A stretch of DNA of 64,000 nucleotides from Allorhizobium borbori (GTDB lineage: Bacteria > Pseudomonadota > Alphaproteobacteria > Rhizobiales > Rhizobiaceae): positions 62,001 to 126,000 of the forward strand of contig NZ_JACIDU010000008.1 in assembly GCF_014196535.1 (NCBI RefSeq). Reading direction: 5' to 3'. Below, piece after piece: positions 1 to 8,858 of this stretch. Made by a program: the position numbers and the translations under genes. The notes below the pieces were generated by a model. That model was not told the origin of the DNA. It did not search any database and saw only the letters and a list, made by a program, of their open reading frames with translations. Each line of letters starts with the position of its first letter. Within the stretch, counting starts at the first letter, position 1.

Positions 1-296
1 GGGGCGCGCTTCCCTATGTGCCGGACTGGATGGGGCAGATTGCGCTGACATGGGTGAATGAAGCGAATGTAAAGGCGACCCTTGCCGCCAACTATATCGG
101 CAAGCGGGTTGATGAGGTCAACGTGGAACTCGATGAAAGCTGGACGCTCGATGCCGCGCTGACCTGGGAACCCTTCGGCAAGCACATCGAACTCGATCTC
201 GCAGCCTACAACCTCCTGAATGAGGACACGGAACTCACGGCCGGCATTCCCGGCTGGGGCCGCTCGTTCAAGGGCTCGCTCAAAGTCCGCTTCTGA
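1..296 (+). CDS. TonB-dependent receptor, C-terminal end (5' part lies outside the window)
   Basis: The reading frame enters the window open (first complete codon at base 3) and ends with TGA at 294-296. The roughly 97 visible residues alternate polar and hydrophobic positions as in the last strands of an outer-membrane beta barrel. They include a YNLLNED turn typical of TonB-dependent receptors and finish on Phe, the usual signal for barrel insertion by the BAM machinery. The plug domain, TonB box and signal peptide lie upstream, so the ligand cannot be judged. The stop overlaps the next gene's start (TGATG), implying co-translation with the adenylate cyclase. Another class of outer-membrane barrel is possible. 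Confidence 0.7.
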   Translation, partial: GALPYVPDWMGQIALTWVNEANVKATLAANYIGKRVDEVNVELDESWTLDAALTWEPFGKHIELDLAAYNLLNEDTELTAGIPGWGRSFKGSLKVRF

Positions 297-2266
297 TGGC
301 GTCGCAAGATCCGCTTAATCCGAACACGCTCATTCGCTCGCGTCCGGTGCAGATTATCCTGCTTGCCGCACTGGTGCTGGCCCTGACGGGCCTCATCGCC
401 CGGCTTCCTGCATGGGCGCTGATCGACGACCGCGCTTTCGATTACCTTTCGACGCTGGGAGCTGAGCCGCGCCCCGACGACAGTCCGGTCATCGTCGCCA
501 TCGATGAACCCTCGCTCGCGGAAATCAACAAGCAATGGCCCTGGCCGCGCAGTTTGCATGGCAGGCTGGTTTCGGCGCTGCGAGCGGCGGGCGCCCGCGC
601 CATAGGGCTCGACATTATCTTCTCCGAACCCTCGAAGCCGGAGGAGGACGCCGCGCTTGCCGCCGCGCTCGGTTCCGACATTGTTCTGGCTGGTGATGAA
701 ACACTGGTGAAATCCGCGCAGGCCGACCAGTTCATCCGTGTCCTGCCGCTCCAGATCTTCAGCGATGCAGGCGCGCAAAGCGGCATCGCCTCTGTCGATC
801 TCGGACATGACGGCGTGCTACGGACCATGCCCAACTATTTTGACGGCTTTGCCGCAACGCTTGCCTCCGTTGCCAGCCTGGCCGTGGAGATGCCCCCCGA
901 GGGCAACCGCATTCAGACCTTCGGCGGCGCGCGCACCTATCCCACCGTGTCCTATTATCAGGCGCTCGACCCGGAACACTTCCTGCCGCCGGGTTTCTTC
1001 AGGGACAAAGTGGTCATCGTCGGCCTCAGCCTGCAGAATGCCCCAACACTGGCTGCGGGCGGCACGGACGCTTTTGCCACATCCGACACCATCCACACCG
1101 GCAAGCTGACGGCGGGTGCGGAGGTACACGCAACGATCTTCGACAATCTTAGGCTTGGTCGTTCGATCGGCATAGGAAGCGCCACACTGACTGGCCTGGT
1201 GTTGGCGGCCGCAGCGCTTTTCGCCGCCGCCATCGTGTGGCGGGATACCGGCTGGATCACTGCCATCGCGGGTATAGGCGCGCTAATTGCCCTCGTCGCC
1301 GGCAGTTATGTGGCGCTGCGCTTTGGCCGTGTCTTCGTGTCGCCCATGGCGCCCGCACTGGCCTTTACTGGCATAGCCATGGGACAGGCGGCTCTGGATT
1401 ATGCCGGGGAACGGCGCAGCCGCCGTTATGTGACGCGGGCCTTCTCGCAATATCTCGCGCCGGCGCTCGTCGAGCAATTGGCCCGCGATCCCTCGCGTTT
1501 GAAACTCGGCGGCGAAAAGCGCGAATTGTCGATCCTGTTCAGCGATGTGCGCGGCTTCACCACTATTGCCGAGCAATTGAAGGGCGATCCGCAACAGCTC
1601 ACAACGCTGATCAACCGGCTGCTGACACCGCTTTCGGACATCGTCCTTGCCCATAATGGCACGATCGACAAATATATCGGCGACTGCATCATGGCCTTCT
1701 GGAACGCACCGCTGGACGATGCCGACCACGCCGTCAATGCAGTGGGCGCCGCCCTTGCCATGCTGGAATCGATGGAAGCGCTGAACCTGACACTGAAGGC
1801 GGAGGCCGAAGCGGAAGGCCGCGTGCACTATCCCCTGCAAATCGGCGCGGGCATCAATACCGGCGAATGCGTGGTCGGCAACATGGGCTCCACCAGCCGC
1901 TTCGATTATTCGGCACTGGGCGATGCCGTAAACCTTGCCGCCCGTCTTGAAGGCTCATCGAAGCTTTACGGTGTGTCGCTTCTGCTCGGCGAGGGGACGG
2001 CACGGGCGGCGTCTCACGCCTTTGCGATCTTCGAACTTGACCGCATCCGCGTGAAAGGCAAGATGGAAGAAGTACCGGTCTTCACCGCGTTACGCGGATC
2101 ATTCTCGCCGGAAATCCAGGGGCGTCACGCCGACTTCATCGCAGCCCGTTACCGCTGCGATACTGCCGTCTGCCGGACGATGGCCACGGCGCTTGCCGCA
2201 GATATCCCCGGACTTCGCAAATATTACGAGATGATGCTGGTGATCCCGGAAGCGGATCAGGCCTGA
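296..2266 (+). CDS. CHASE2-domain adenylate/guanylate cyclase
   Basis: The 656-aa membrane protein is predicted to make cyclic AMP in response to an extracytoplasmic signal. An N-terminal membrane segment (about 18-38) precedes a periplasmic CHASE2 sensor (about 40-285). Three closely spaced membrane helices follow (about 290-313, 318-343, 346-365). The class III cyclase domain (about 405-600) keeps both metal aspartates (D417 in FSDVRGF, D463 in IGDC), K459 before the second, and the LGDAVN region with N546 and R550 for transition-state binding, so it should be active. The ATG overlaps the preceding receptor stop by one base. The 3' end overlaps the convergent kinase gene by 10 bp. ATP rather than GTP as substrate is inferred from the family. 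The signal is unknown. Confidence 0.9.
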   Translation: MASQDPLNPNTLIRSRPVQIILLAALVLALTGLIARLPAWALIDDRAFDYLSTLGAEPRPDDSPVIVAIDEPSLAEINKQWPWPRSLHGRLVSALRAAGARAIGLDIIFSEPSKPEEDAALAAALGSDIVLAGDETLVKSAQADQFIRVLPLQIFSDAGAQSGIASVDLGHDGVLRTMPNYFDGFAATLASVASLAVEMPPEGNRIQTFGGARTYPTVSYYQALDPEHFLPPGFFRDKVVIVGLSLQNAPTLAAGGTDAFATSDTIHTGKLTAGAEVHATIFDNLRLGRSIGIGSATLTGLVLAAAALFAAAIVWRDTGWITAIAGIGALIALVAGSYVALRFGRVFVSPMAPALAFTGIAMGQAALDYAGERRSRRYVTRAFSQYLAPALVEQLARDPSRLKLGGEKRELSILFSDVRGFTTIAEQLKGDPQQLTTLINRLLTPLSDIVLAHNGTIDKYIGDCIMAFWNAPLDDADHAVNAVGAALAMLESMEALNLTLKAEAEAEGRVHYPLQIGAGINTGECVVGNMGSTSRFDYSALGDAVNLAARLEGSSKLYGVSLLLGEGTARAASHAFAIFELDRIRVKGKMEEVPVFTALRGSFSPEIQGRHADFIAARYRCDTAVCRTMATALAADIPGLRKYYEMMLVIPEADQA

Positions 2267-3180
2267 CGTGCGAACGCCGCCATCGGCATCAGCGCGCCGC
2301 GCTGCATGATGACCTGTGAGGATACCGCATGGCCCTGCGCCATGGCCGCCCGCAGGTCAGCCCCTTCAGCCAGCGCCGCCAGAAATCCGCCATTGAAGCT
2401 GTCGCCCGCCCCGGTCGTATCCACGGGTTGCACCTTTTCCACGCCATCGACCCGAACGAACCCGTCCGGGCCGAACGCCAGCATCGGCCCGCCGCCATTC
2501 TTGACGACGACGGTTCCCGCGCCGGCGGCGCGATAGCGTTCGGCGCAGGCCTCGAGCGAGACATCGCCGAAGACAGCCGCCTCGTCATCGAAGCTCGGCA
2601 GAACGATTTCGGCACTCGCCGCCGCCGCCATGATGGCCGTCTTCATGACATCAGGGTTTTCCCACAGACGCAGGCGAATATTGGTGTCGAACACCGTCAG
2701 CCTGCCAGCATCGCGCGCTGCCTTCACGGCCGCCACGAAGATCTCGCGCCGCTCCGGCGCAAGGATCGCCAGCGTGATGGCCGAGAAATAGACCACATCG
2801 GCGGCGGAAAACGCCGCTTCGAGGGCCGCGGCATCATCGGCCAGAAGCTTTGCCGCCGACTGGCTGCGCCAATAGGTGAAGCTGCGCTCGCCATCCTTGA
2901 TCTCGATGAGATAAAGACCTGGTTGCCGCACGGGATCGGCGGAAACAAAGCGGGTATCGATGCCGTTTTCGGCAAAGAAGGCTTTCATCTTTTCCGAATA
3001 GCTGTCCGTACCGAGCCGGGTGAAATAGGCCACATCCCATGTCGCATGCGGCAGGCAAGCCCGCGCATACCATGCGGTGTTCAGCGTATCGCCGGCAAAG
3101 CCGAGCCTGAAATCGCCATTGGCCTGCGTTGCCATTTCCAGCATGCATTCGCCCGCCGATACGAACAGTTTGCGGCTCAT
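2257..3180 (-). CDS. kdgK: 2-keto-3-deoxygluconate kinase (PfkB family)
   Basis: The 307-aa protein matches E. coli KdgK along its length as I remember it: GECMLEM at the start, the GFAGDTLN substrate loop (28-34), YWR near 104 and LAIL near 137. The PfkB signature at 254-263 contains GAGD with catalytic D260. It should phosphorylate 2-keto-3-deoxygluconate or a close relative in the Entner-Doudoroff route. The ATG at 3180 is preceded by a strong GGAGGAGAGG site; an upstream in-frame extension lacks one. It is the last gene of the importer operon beginning at 8671, 69 bp after the SMP-30 gene, which suggests the imported compound becomes a lactone or sugar acid. The exact substrate stereochemistry is not determined. 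Confidence 0.85.
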   Translation of the reverse strand: MSRKLFVSAGECMLEMATQANGDFRLGFAGDTLNTAWYARACLPHATWDVAYFTRLGTDSYSEKMKAFFAENGIDTRFVSADPVRQPGLYLIEIKDGERSFTYWRSQSAAKLLADDAAALEAAFSAADVVYFSAITLAILAPERREIFVAAVKAARDAGRLTVFDTNIRLRLWENPDVMKTAIMAAAASAEIVLPSFDDEAAVFGDVSLEACAERYRAAGAGTVVVKNGGGPMLAFGPDGFVRVDGVEKVQPVDTTGAGDSFNGGFLAALAEGADLRAAMAQGHAVSSQVIMQRGALMPMAAFARQA

Positions 3181-3249
3181 TTCCTCTCCTCCGGAAGCTC
3201 TTCCGCTGCGAGATTGCATCCTTTCTACGAAAGTACAATCCGCACTGGA

Positions 3250-4152
3250 TCAGGCGCCGCTTACATCCACATAAACCGCATAGAGGGACTGCGTGGCGGT
3301 GATGAACAACCGGTTCTTCCTCCGCCCGCCGAAGGTGAGATTCGCCACCGTCTGCGGCACGAGGATCTTGCCGAGAAGCGTGCCATCCGGCGCAAAACAA
3401 TGGACACCATCACCGGCAGAGGTCCAAAGATTGCCCTGCGTGTCCAGCCGGAATCCATCCGGCAGGCCCGCATCAAGCCGGCAGAAGACGCGTCCATTGG
3501 CGAGACGCCTGCCATCCACCACGTCGAAGACCCGGATGATCGGTTCGGCGGACGGATCGTGGCTGACAGCGGAATCAGCGACGTAGAGCTTCGTTTCGTC
3601 CGGCGAGAAGGCGAGACCATTCGGCTGACCGAAATCGTCTATGACCGCGGTCAGATCACCGGTTGCCGGGTCGAGACGGAAGACGTTGCGACGGGGCTGC
3701 TCCACGTCCGACTTGTAACCCTCGTAATCCGAGCGGATGCCATAGGTGGGATCGGAGAACCAGATCGAGCCATCCGATTTCACCACGACATCGTTGGGAG
3801 AGTTCAGCCGCTTGCCCTGATAGCTGTCGGCGAGAACAGTAATCGAGCCGTCATATTCGGTGCGGGTCACGCGCCGTCCGCCATGCTCGCAGGAAACAAG
3901 CCGACCCTGGCGATCACGCGTGTTGCCGTTGGCAAAGTTCGATGGCTCCCGGAACACCGAGACGCCCTGCCCCGACACGTAGCGCAGCAGCCGCTGGTTG
4001 GGAATATCGCTGAAGATCAACAGCTCATGGTCCGCGAACCACACCGGGCCTTCGGCCCAGCGGCAGCCGGAATAGAGTTCCTCCAGCGCCGCACTGGGCA
4101 CGATCATGTTGGCGAAGCGGGGATCGTTGATCTGATAGACGGAATGACTCAT
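3250..4152 (-). CDS. SMP-30/gluconolactonase family sugar lactonase
   Basis: The 300-aa predicted cytosolic six-bladed propeller hydrolyses sugar lactones to aldonic acids in its family. Candidate metal ligands of the SMP-30 fold are E34 (RWAEGPVW), N178 (GQPNGLAF) and D193 (VADS), with N120 in LNSPND near the site. The ATG at 4152 was chosen because MSHSVYQ begins the family-like sequence; the longer open frame upstream is antisense-phase permease DNA. It lies 17 bp after the permease gene and 69 bp before the KdgK-like kinase. A dehydrogenase supplying the lactone is not encoded in this operon, though a sugar dehydrogenase lies at 15940-16716. Confidence 0.85.
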   Translation of the reverse strand: MSHSVYQINDPRFANMIVPSAALEELYSGCRWAEGPVWFADHELLIFSDIPNQRLLRYVSGQGVSVFREPSNFANGNTRDRQGRLVSCEHGGRRVTRTEYDGSITVLADSYQGKRLNSPNDVVVKSDGSIWFSDPTYGIRSDYEGYKSDVEQPRRNVFRLDPATGDLTAVIDDFGQPNGLAFSPDETKLYVADSAVSHDPSAEPIIRVFDVVDGRRLANGRVFCRLDAGLPDGFRLDTQGNLWTSAGDGVHCFAPDGTLLGKILVPQTVANLTFGGRRKNRLFITATQSLYAVYVDVSGA

Positions 4153-4169
4153 GGCGAGACTGCCCTGTT

Positions 4170-5120
4170 TTAACGCTTGCCGCCGGCGGGACGGCTGGCC
4201 GCGACAATGACGGCGATGATGATGAGGCCGGTCAGCATGAGGCGAATGCCCGCGCCAAAGCCGTAGGTGTTGAGCATGGAAACGACGAGGAACATGAAGA
4301 GCGAAGCACCCCAGATGCCCGGCACGTTGGAGTTGCCCCCTGCCACCGCCGAGCCACCAATGACGACGACGGCAATCGACATGAGCAGGTATTCCGCGCC
4401 CATGTTGAGCGCCGCGCCGCCGGAAAAGCTCGCCAGCAGATAGCCGCAGACGGCAGCCAGCACGGCACAAAGAACATAGGTGACGAAGCGCGTGCCATCC
4501 ACCGGAATGCCGGCCATGCGGGCCGCAAACGGGCTTTGGCCGATGGCGGAAATCCAGCGGCCATAGATCGACCGTTCCAGAAGCCACCAGACGATGACCG
4601 ACAGAACGAGACCGGCCAGCGCGATGTTCGGCACACCGCCAGTGGTGCCGGTGGTGAAGGCGGCCAGCGCTTCAGGCGGCTTGATGCGCAGGCCCCGGTT
4701 CGACCAGATGGCCAGTGACTGCACGAGAAAGCTCATGGACAGCGTGGCGATGATCGGCGGAATGCGCAGAAGCTTGATGAGCGCATAATTCGCCGCCCCA
4801 ATGGCGAAACCGATGCCGATCGCGATCAACAGGCCCGGCAGGACGAGCGATCCCTCCGTTTCCATGAATTTGAGCGCCAGCGTGCCCGACAGCGTGATCG
4901 TGGCTGGCACAGAGAGGTCGACATTGCCGGGGCCGAGCGTGATGACCAGCATCTGGCCGAGCCCGACCATGACGGAAAAGGCCGCGAAGGTAAGCGTGGC
5001 CTGGGAAAGGCCGAAGGCAGACGCGCCGCCGGTAAACAGGGCAGTCGCGGCAAAGGTGGCGAGCGCCGCCAGCCAGGACCAGATCCAAGGCTTCGAAAGA
5101 ACGGGTTTCAGAGCGTTCAT
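4170..5120 (-). CDS. CUT2 sugar ABC transporter permease (RbsC-like)
   Basis: The 316-aa integral membrane protein has 8-10 hydrophobic segments and the RbsC/XylH-type glycine-rich LGPGNVDLS and VVIGGSAVAGG regions. It should form the inner-membrane channel with the permease encoded 9 bp upstream (5130-6062), driven by the ATPase at 6059-7525. Two different permease genes are found in some CUT2 systems and imply a heterodimeric pore. The start at 5120 begins MNALKPVL, just before the first membrane segment. The substrate cannot be read from the permease; the operon's kinase and lactonase suggest an aldose, lactone or sugar acid. Confidence 0.85.
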   Translation of the reverse strand: MNALKPVLSKPWIWSWLAALATFAATALFTGGASAFGLSQATLTFAAFSVMVGLGQMLVITLGPGNVDLSVPATITLSGTLALKFMETEGSLVLPGLLIAIGIGFAIGAANYALIKLLRIPPIIATLSMSFLVQSLAIWSNRGLRIKPPEALAAFTTGTTGGVPNIALAGLVLSVIVWWLLERSIYGRWISAIGQSPFAARMAGIPVDGTRFVTYVLCAVLAAVCGYLLASFSGGAALNMGAEYLLMSIAVVVIGGSAVAGGNSNVPGIWGASLFMFLVVSMLNTYGFGAGIRLMLTGLIIIAVIVAASRPAGGKR

Positions 5121-5129
5121 GATGTCACC

Positions 5130-6062
5130 TCACGCTTCGCGCCGGCTGAGAAGAAGGCGCAGGCCGAGCACGATGATAAGCACCGCACCCTGCGCACCGA
5201 TCTGCCAGTCGGGCGAAATCCGCAGGAAGGAGAGAAAGGAACCGGCGAGCGTGAGCGTGAGAGCGCCGACGACCGCGCCGAGCGGAGAGACACGGCCGCC
5301 GACGAATTCGCCGCCGCCGAGAATGACGCCGGCAATCGAAAGCAGTGTGTAGCGCAAGGCGATATTCGCATCCGCCGAGGTGGTGAGCCCCACGAGCGCC
5401 ATGCCGGCAAGCACCGAGAACAGGCCGGACAATGCATAGGCTGCCGCCTTGATGCGCAGCACCGACCAGCCGGCGCGCGCGACCGAGCGGCTGTTGCCTC
5501 CGACGCCGCGAATGGCAACCCCGAGCGTGGAGCGCATGACGACAAGATGGGCAACGATGGCAATGACGATGCTGGCGACGATGGCAAGCGGCACGACGGG
5601 AATTGCCGCCGTCATCAACGAACGCAGCCAGACCGGGGCCGTGCCGCCGGGTGCAGGCAGAATGAGCACGGCCAGCCCACCCCAGACGAAGCTCATGCCG
5701 AGCGTGACGACGATGGACGGCAGGTCGCGCAGATGAATGACGATACCGATCACCGCATAGGCAGCGATGGCCGCCGCCAGAATGGCGATGCCCGTGACCG
5801 GTGCGGTCGGTAGATAGACAGCGGTAACGCAGGCCGCAAAGCTGACGAAAGTGCCGATGGAGAGGTCGAGATCGTTGACGGCGATGATGAGCATCTGGGC
5901 GATGGTGGCAAGCGCAATCGGCACCGCCAGATTGAACAGCAGGTTCATGCCCATGTAGCTCATGGCACGCGGCTGCAGCCAGAAGACGGCCATAAGCAGT
6001 ACGGCGAGCGAGACGACCGGGATCATCAGGCGGAGCGTGTTGGCGGAAAGTCCCTTTTTCAT
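5130..6062 (-). CDS. CUT2 sugar ABC transporter permease (RbsC-like)
   Basis: The 310-aa protein has multiple membrane spans and family regions NDLDLSIGTFVS and AGVILGGGEFVGG. It is the partner of the permease encoded immediately downstream. The ATG at 6060-6062 overlaps the upstream ATPase stop by four bases (ATGA), so the two are translationally coupled. The C-terminus LLLSRREA is short and positively charged, consistent with a cytoplasmic end. Nothing in it looks degenerate. Substrate unknown. Confidence 0.85.
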   Translation of the reverse strand: MKKGLSANTLRLMIPVVSLAVLLMAVFWLQPRAMSYMGMNLLFNLAVPIALATIAQMLIIAVNDLDLSIGTFVSFAACVTAVYLPTAPVTGIAILAAAIAAYAVIGIVIHLRDLPSIVVTLGMSFVWGGLAVLILPAPGGTAPVWLRSLMTAAIPVVPLAIVASIVIAIVAHLVVMRSTLGVAIRGVGGNSRSVARAGWSVLRIKAAAYALSGLFSVLAGMALVGLTTSADANIALRYTLLSIAGVILGGGEFVGGRVSPLGAVVGALTLTLAGSFLSFLRISPDWQIGAQGAVLIIVLGLRLLLSRREA

Positions 6063-7525
6063 GCGGCTTCTCCCGAGAAGGAAGCGGCGAGAACATGTTC
6101 TTCGCTGATCTCCTCCCCTTTCAGTTCGGCAACGATCACACCGTCACGGAAGACATAAACCCGGTCGCACAGGCAGATTTCGTCCATCTCGGTCGAGTAC
6201 CAGACGAAAGTGCGCCCCGCTTCGGCTTCCGAGCGGAGAATGGCGTAGACATCCTGCTTGGTGCCGATGTCGACGCCGCGCATGGGATCGTCCATCAGCA
6301 CGATGGCCGCCGGTGTCGAAAGCGCGCGGGCAAACAGCACCTTCTGCTGGTTGCCGCCGGAAAGGGAAAGAATGGGGTTGTGCATATCCGGCGTGCGGAT
6401 CGCCGTCTTCGCCTTCCAGTCGGCGCCCAGCGCATCCTCGCGGTCGCGGTCGATGGCAAAGAGGCGCGACAGCGCGCCGAGATCACCGATGGAAAGATTG
6501 CGCAGAATGCTCCACAGCGGGAACGTGCCGTTCAGCGAACGATCGCCGGCGACGAAAGCAATTTCTTCGGGCCGCTGCGGTCGCCAGTTGGATGAACGAG
6601 CGCGATAAAGCGACAGCAGCATATCCGTCTGGCCGTGGCCGCCGAGACCGGCGAGCCCGACGATTTCACCCTTGCGGGCCGCAAAGCCAAAGGCGGAACC
6701 GGGGGCCACCGGCAGATCCACCACCAGCGGCGCGGCGTTCGCGCCTGTACGGGTGGCCGCATGGGTCTTTTCCTTGATGACACTGCCCATGGCTTCGACG
6801 AGGCTTTTCGCCGTGAAATCAGCCACCGGTTTCGTCACCACCACCTTGCCGTCCTTCATCACGACGATGCGGGTAGAAGTGGAGAGAATTTCACCGAGAA
6901 TATGCGAGATAAGCAGCACCGAACCACCGGCGGCAACAAACCGGCGTACATGCGCCATCAACTGCTCAGCCAGCGACGCATCGAGCGAGGAGGTCGGTTC
7001 ATCGAGAATGACGAGGCGCGGCGCTTCCGTGACCTCGATGAAGTTGATGGCGATTTCCACCATCTGTCGTTCGGCGATAGAGAGTTCGCCCACGGTACCA
7101 GTGCAATCGATGCGGTTTGCGGGAAACACCTCATCGAGCTTGGCCCGGATCAACGTCAGCGCCCGCTTGCGCCAGCCGAAGCCGGTCAATCCCTGATGCA
7201 TCAGCCGGGTGTTTTCGACGATGGTGAGGTTCGGGCAGAGCGAAAGCTCCTGGAACACGCAACGCACGCCACCGGCGCGGGCTGCTGCAACGCCACCACC
7301 GGCCGCATCGACGCCGCCGTAGGAAATCGTGCCCTGATGCGGGGTCAGGCCACCATTGATGACGTTGACGATGGTGGATTTGCCGGCGCCGTTATGGCCG
7401 ACAAGACCCAGCGCTTCGCCGGCGCGAATATCGAGATCGACGCCATCGAGCGCCGTGACCGCACCAAAGGCGACGCGAACCCCGCGCGCGGCGACAACCG
7501 GCTGCGGTTCAAGGGAATTGTTCAT
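6059..7525 (-). CDS. CUT2 sugar ABC transporter ATPase (two fused domains)
   Basis: The 488-aa duplicated ATPase would power the permease pair. The N-terminal half has Walker A GHNGAGKS (43-50), signature LSIAERQ, Walker B LVILDEP and an ISH H-loop. The C-terminal half has the degenerate Walker A usual in this family (GLGGHGQTD), an intact LSGGNQQK signature, and Walker B VLMDDP where relatives normally have LDEP, so the catalytic Glu is Asp there. The start MNNSLEPQ at 7525 is the first methionine before the conserved domain; the ribosome site before it is weak. Upstream in-frame codons are repeat-derived and were excluded. It is separated from the binding-protein gene by a palindromic repeat. 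Confidence 0.87.
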   Translation of the reverse strand: MNNSLEPQPVVAARGVRVAFGAVTALDGVDLDIRAGEALGLVGHNGAGKSTIVNVINGGLTPHQGTISYGGVDAAGGGVAAARAGGVRCVFQELSLCPNLTIVENTRLMHQGLTGFGWRKRALTLIRAKLDEVFPANRIDCTGTVGELSIAERQMVEIAINFIEVTEAPRLVILDEPTSSLDASLAEQLMAHVRRFVAAGGSVLLISHILGEILSTSTRIVVMKDGKVVVTKPVADFTAKSLVEAMGSVIKEKTHAATRTGANAAPLVVDLPVAPGSAFGFAARKGEIVGLAGLGGHGQTDMLLSLYRARSSNWRPQRPEEIAFVAGDRSLNGTFPLWSILRNLSIGDLGALSRLFAIDRDREDALGADWKAKTAIRTPDMHNPILSLSGGNQQKVLFARALSTPAAIVLMDDPMRGVDIGTKQDVYAILRSEAEAGRTFVWYSTEMDEICLCDRVYVFRDGVIVAELKGEEISEEHVLAASFSGEAA

Positions 7526-7560
7526 GCTTTTCAAATCCGTGTGTTGAGAAAGGCCCCATT

Positions 7561-7645
7561 TGGCCACGGCCACCTTGCCCGTTGGGGAGATGGCCGGCGG
7601 GCCGAAGGGGGTTGGATCCCTCCACCTGCCGGCCACCCTTCTCCG
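7561..7645. repeat. Rhizobial-type short palindromic repeat, copy A
   Basis: The region between the binding-protein stop and the ATPase start holds two inverted arms: GGGGAGATGGCCGGCGGG near 7583-7600 and CCTGCCGGCCACCCTTCTCC near 7625-7644. They pair imperfectly around GGCCGGC. The GC-rich CTGCCGGC core with flanking CTCC/GGAG runs resembles the dispersed palindromic elements common in Agrobacterium and Rhizobium intergenic DNA. It lies in the transcript between the first and second genes of the importer operon, where a stable stem could lower ATPase and permease expression relative to the binding protein. A second copy is at 14030-14149. Confidence 0.6.
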
Positions 7646-7651
7646 GGAGGA

Positions 7652-8671
7652 TTACTTGGCGCCGGCGATAACCTTTTCGGCATCGGCCTGCGAATATTCC
7701 ACGTTGGCAACGCCGCCCTTCTGGGTGGTCTTCACGCTCTCGTCCAGCGTATCCTGATCGATGCGCAGGAAGGGAACCGTGAGGTCCTTCTTGACGTCCT
7801 TGCCATCGAGGATCTGCTGGGCGACCCAGAAGGCGAGCGTCGAGACACCGGGTGCGATGGAGACCGACATGGTCTCGTAGCCGTTGGCATCCTTCTGCTT
7901 CTTCCACCACTGCAGCTCATCCTCGCGGTTACCCATGACGATGACCGGCGTCGGACGCTTGGCGGCCTCGAACGCCTGTGCCGCGCCATAGCCGTCACCG
8001 CCCTGGGTGACCACGGCCGCGATGTCCGGCAGGCTCGGCAGAATACCGGCCACGGCGCGCTGCGCCACATCCTGCGCCCAGTCGCCATGCACCGAACCGG
8101 CAATCTTGAACTGCGGGAACTGCTTCACGCCCTCATGGATACCGGCTGAAATCTCGTCGTCAACGAAGACGCCGGCCAGACCGCGGATTTCAAGCAGGTT
8201 GCCGCCCTTCGGCAGCTTCTTGGAAAGATACTCGACCTGGCTGCGGCCCATTTCCTTGAAGTTGACAGCGATGCGCCAGGCGCAGGGTTCGGTGACGATA
8301 CCATCGAAGGAGACTACGGTGATACCGGCATCGCAGGCAGCCTTGACCGCGCCGTTCAACGCCGTCGGCGAAGCTGCATTGATGACGATGGCGTCATAAC
8401 CCTGCAGGATCATGTTCTGGATCTGCGCAGCCTGTTCCGTCGCCTGGTTTTCGGCGGTGGTGAAGGCGTCGGCGGCAGAAACGACACCAGCCTTCACGGC
8501 CTCCTTCGTCACCTTGTCCCAGCTCGTCAGCATGGCCTGCCGCCAGGAATTGCCGGCATAATTGTTGGAGAGCGCGATCTTCTTGCCCGCCGTATCCGCC
8601 TGCGCAGAAAGCGGCGCGAGCGCGCAAACTAGAACGGCGGCAGATGCCGCGAGAATTTTACGGATAGTCAT
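7652..8671 (-). CDS. Periplasmic sugar-binding protein of a CUT2 ABC transporter
   Basis: The 339-aa protein has a Sec signal peptide (about 1-25, ending SAQA). It is followed by a periplasmic-binding protein type I fold related to RbsB: an IALSNNYAGNSW strand-loop, the NMILQGYDAIVINAAS segment, and TQGGDGYGAAQAFEA in the hinge region. It would capture the sugar and deliver it to the importer. The ATG at 8671 has a strong GGGAGG site; in-frame upstream codons were excluded because they delay the signal peptide. It is first in the operon reading to 2257, and its promoter region is shared with a divergent two-component pair. Substrate unknown. Confidence 0.87.
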   Translation of the reverse strand: MTIRKILAASAAVLVCALAPLSAQADTAGKKIALSNNYAGNSWRQAMLTSWDKVTKEAVKAGVVSAADAFTTAENQATEQAAQIQNMILQGYDAIVINAASPTALNGAVKAACDAGITVVSFDGIVTEPCAWRIAVNFKEMGRSQVEYLSKKLPKGGNLLEIRGLAGVFVDDEISAGIHEGVKQFPQFKIAGSVHGDWAQDVAQRAVAGILPSLPDIAAVVTQGGDGYGAAQAFEAAKRPTPVIVMGNREDELQWWKKQKDANGYETMSVSIAPGVSTLAFWVAQQILDGKDVKKDLTVPFLRIDQDTLDESVKTTQKGGVANVEYSQADAEKVIAGAK

Positions 8672-8822
8672 ATTTCCTCCCAAACGCCGCCCATTGCGGC
8701 TTGTCACGGGCCCGCTCCTCAACGGTCATTTCCCGGACTTCAACACCTGCGGAACTCCGATCCGCGACAAAAAGGATGGCGCAAACGGCAAAAGCTGTAT
8801 AGGCGAATTGGAACAGGGAAAT

Positions 8823-8858
8823 TGCGGGTTCCCGCAGGTCATTTGCGGCAAACCGCAA
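8823..8858. promoter_or_regulatory. Two matched inverted repeats 21 bp apart (candidate operator pair)
   Basis: Within the 278-bp divergent region 8672-8949 are two perfect dyads. TGCGGG-TT-CCCGCA occupies 8823-8836 and TTGCGG-N4-CCGCAA occupies 8843-8858. Both share (T)TGCGG...CCGCA, and their centres are 21 bp apart, two helical turns, as expected for two dimers on the same DNA face. A weaker half-similar dyad, GCGGA-N7-TCCGC, lies at 8749-8765. The natural candidate binder is the LuxR-type regulator encoded at 10201-10938. This is inference. No convincing -35/-10 pair was identified. Confidence 0.45.

Noticed and set aside
2329-4173. A 614-codon + strand frame opposite kdgK and the SMP-30 gene
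   Set aside because: Antisense shadow of clear genes; no domain, signal or ribosome site.
4153-4587. N-terminal extension of the SMP-30 protein by about 145 residues
   Set aside because: The extension is the permease gene read in another frame; MSHSVYQ at 4152 fits the family start.
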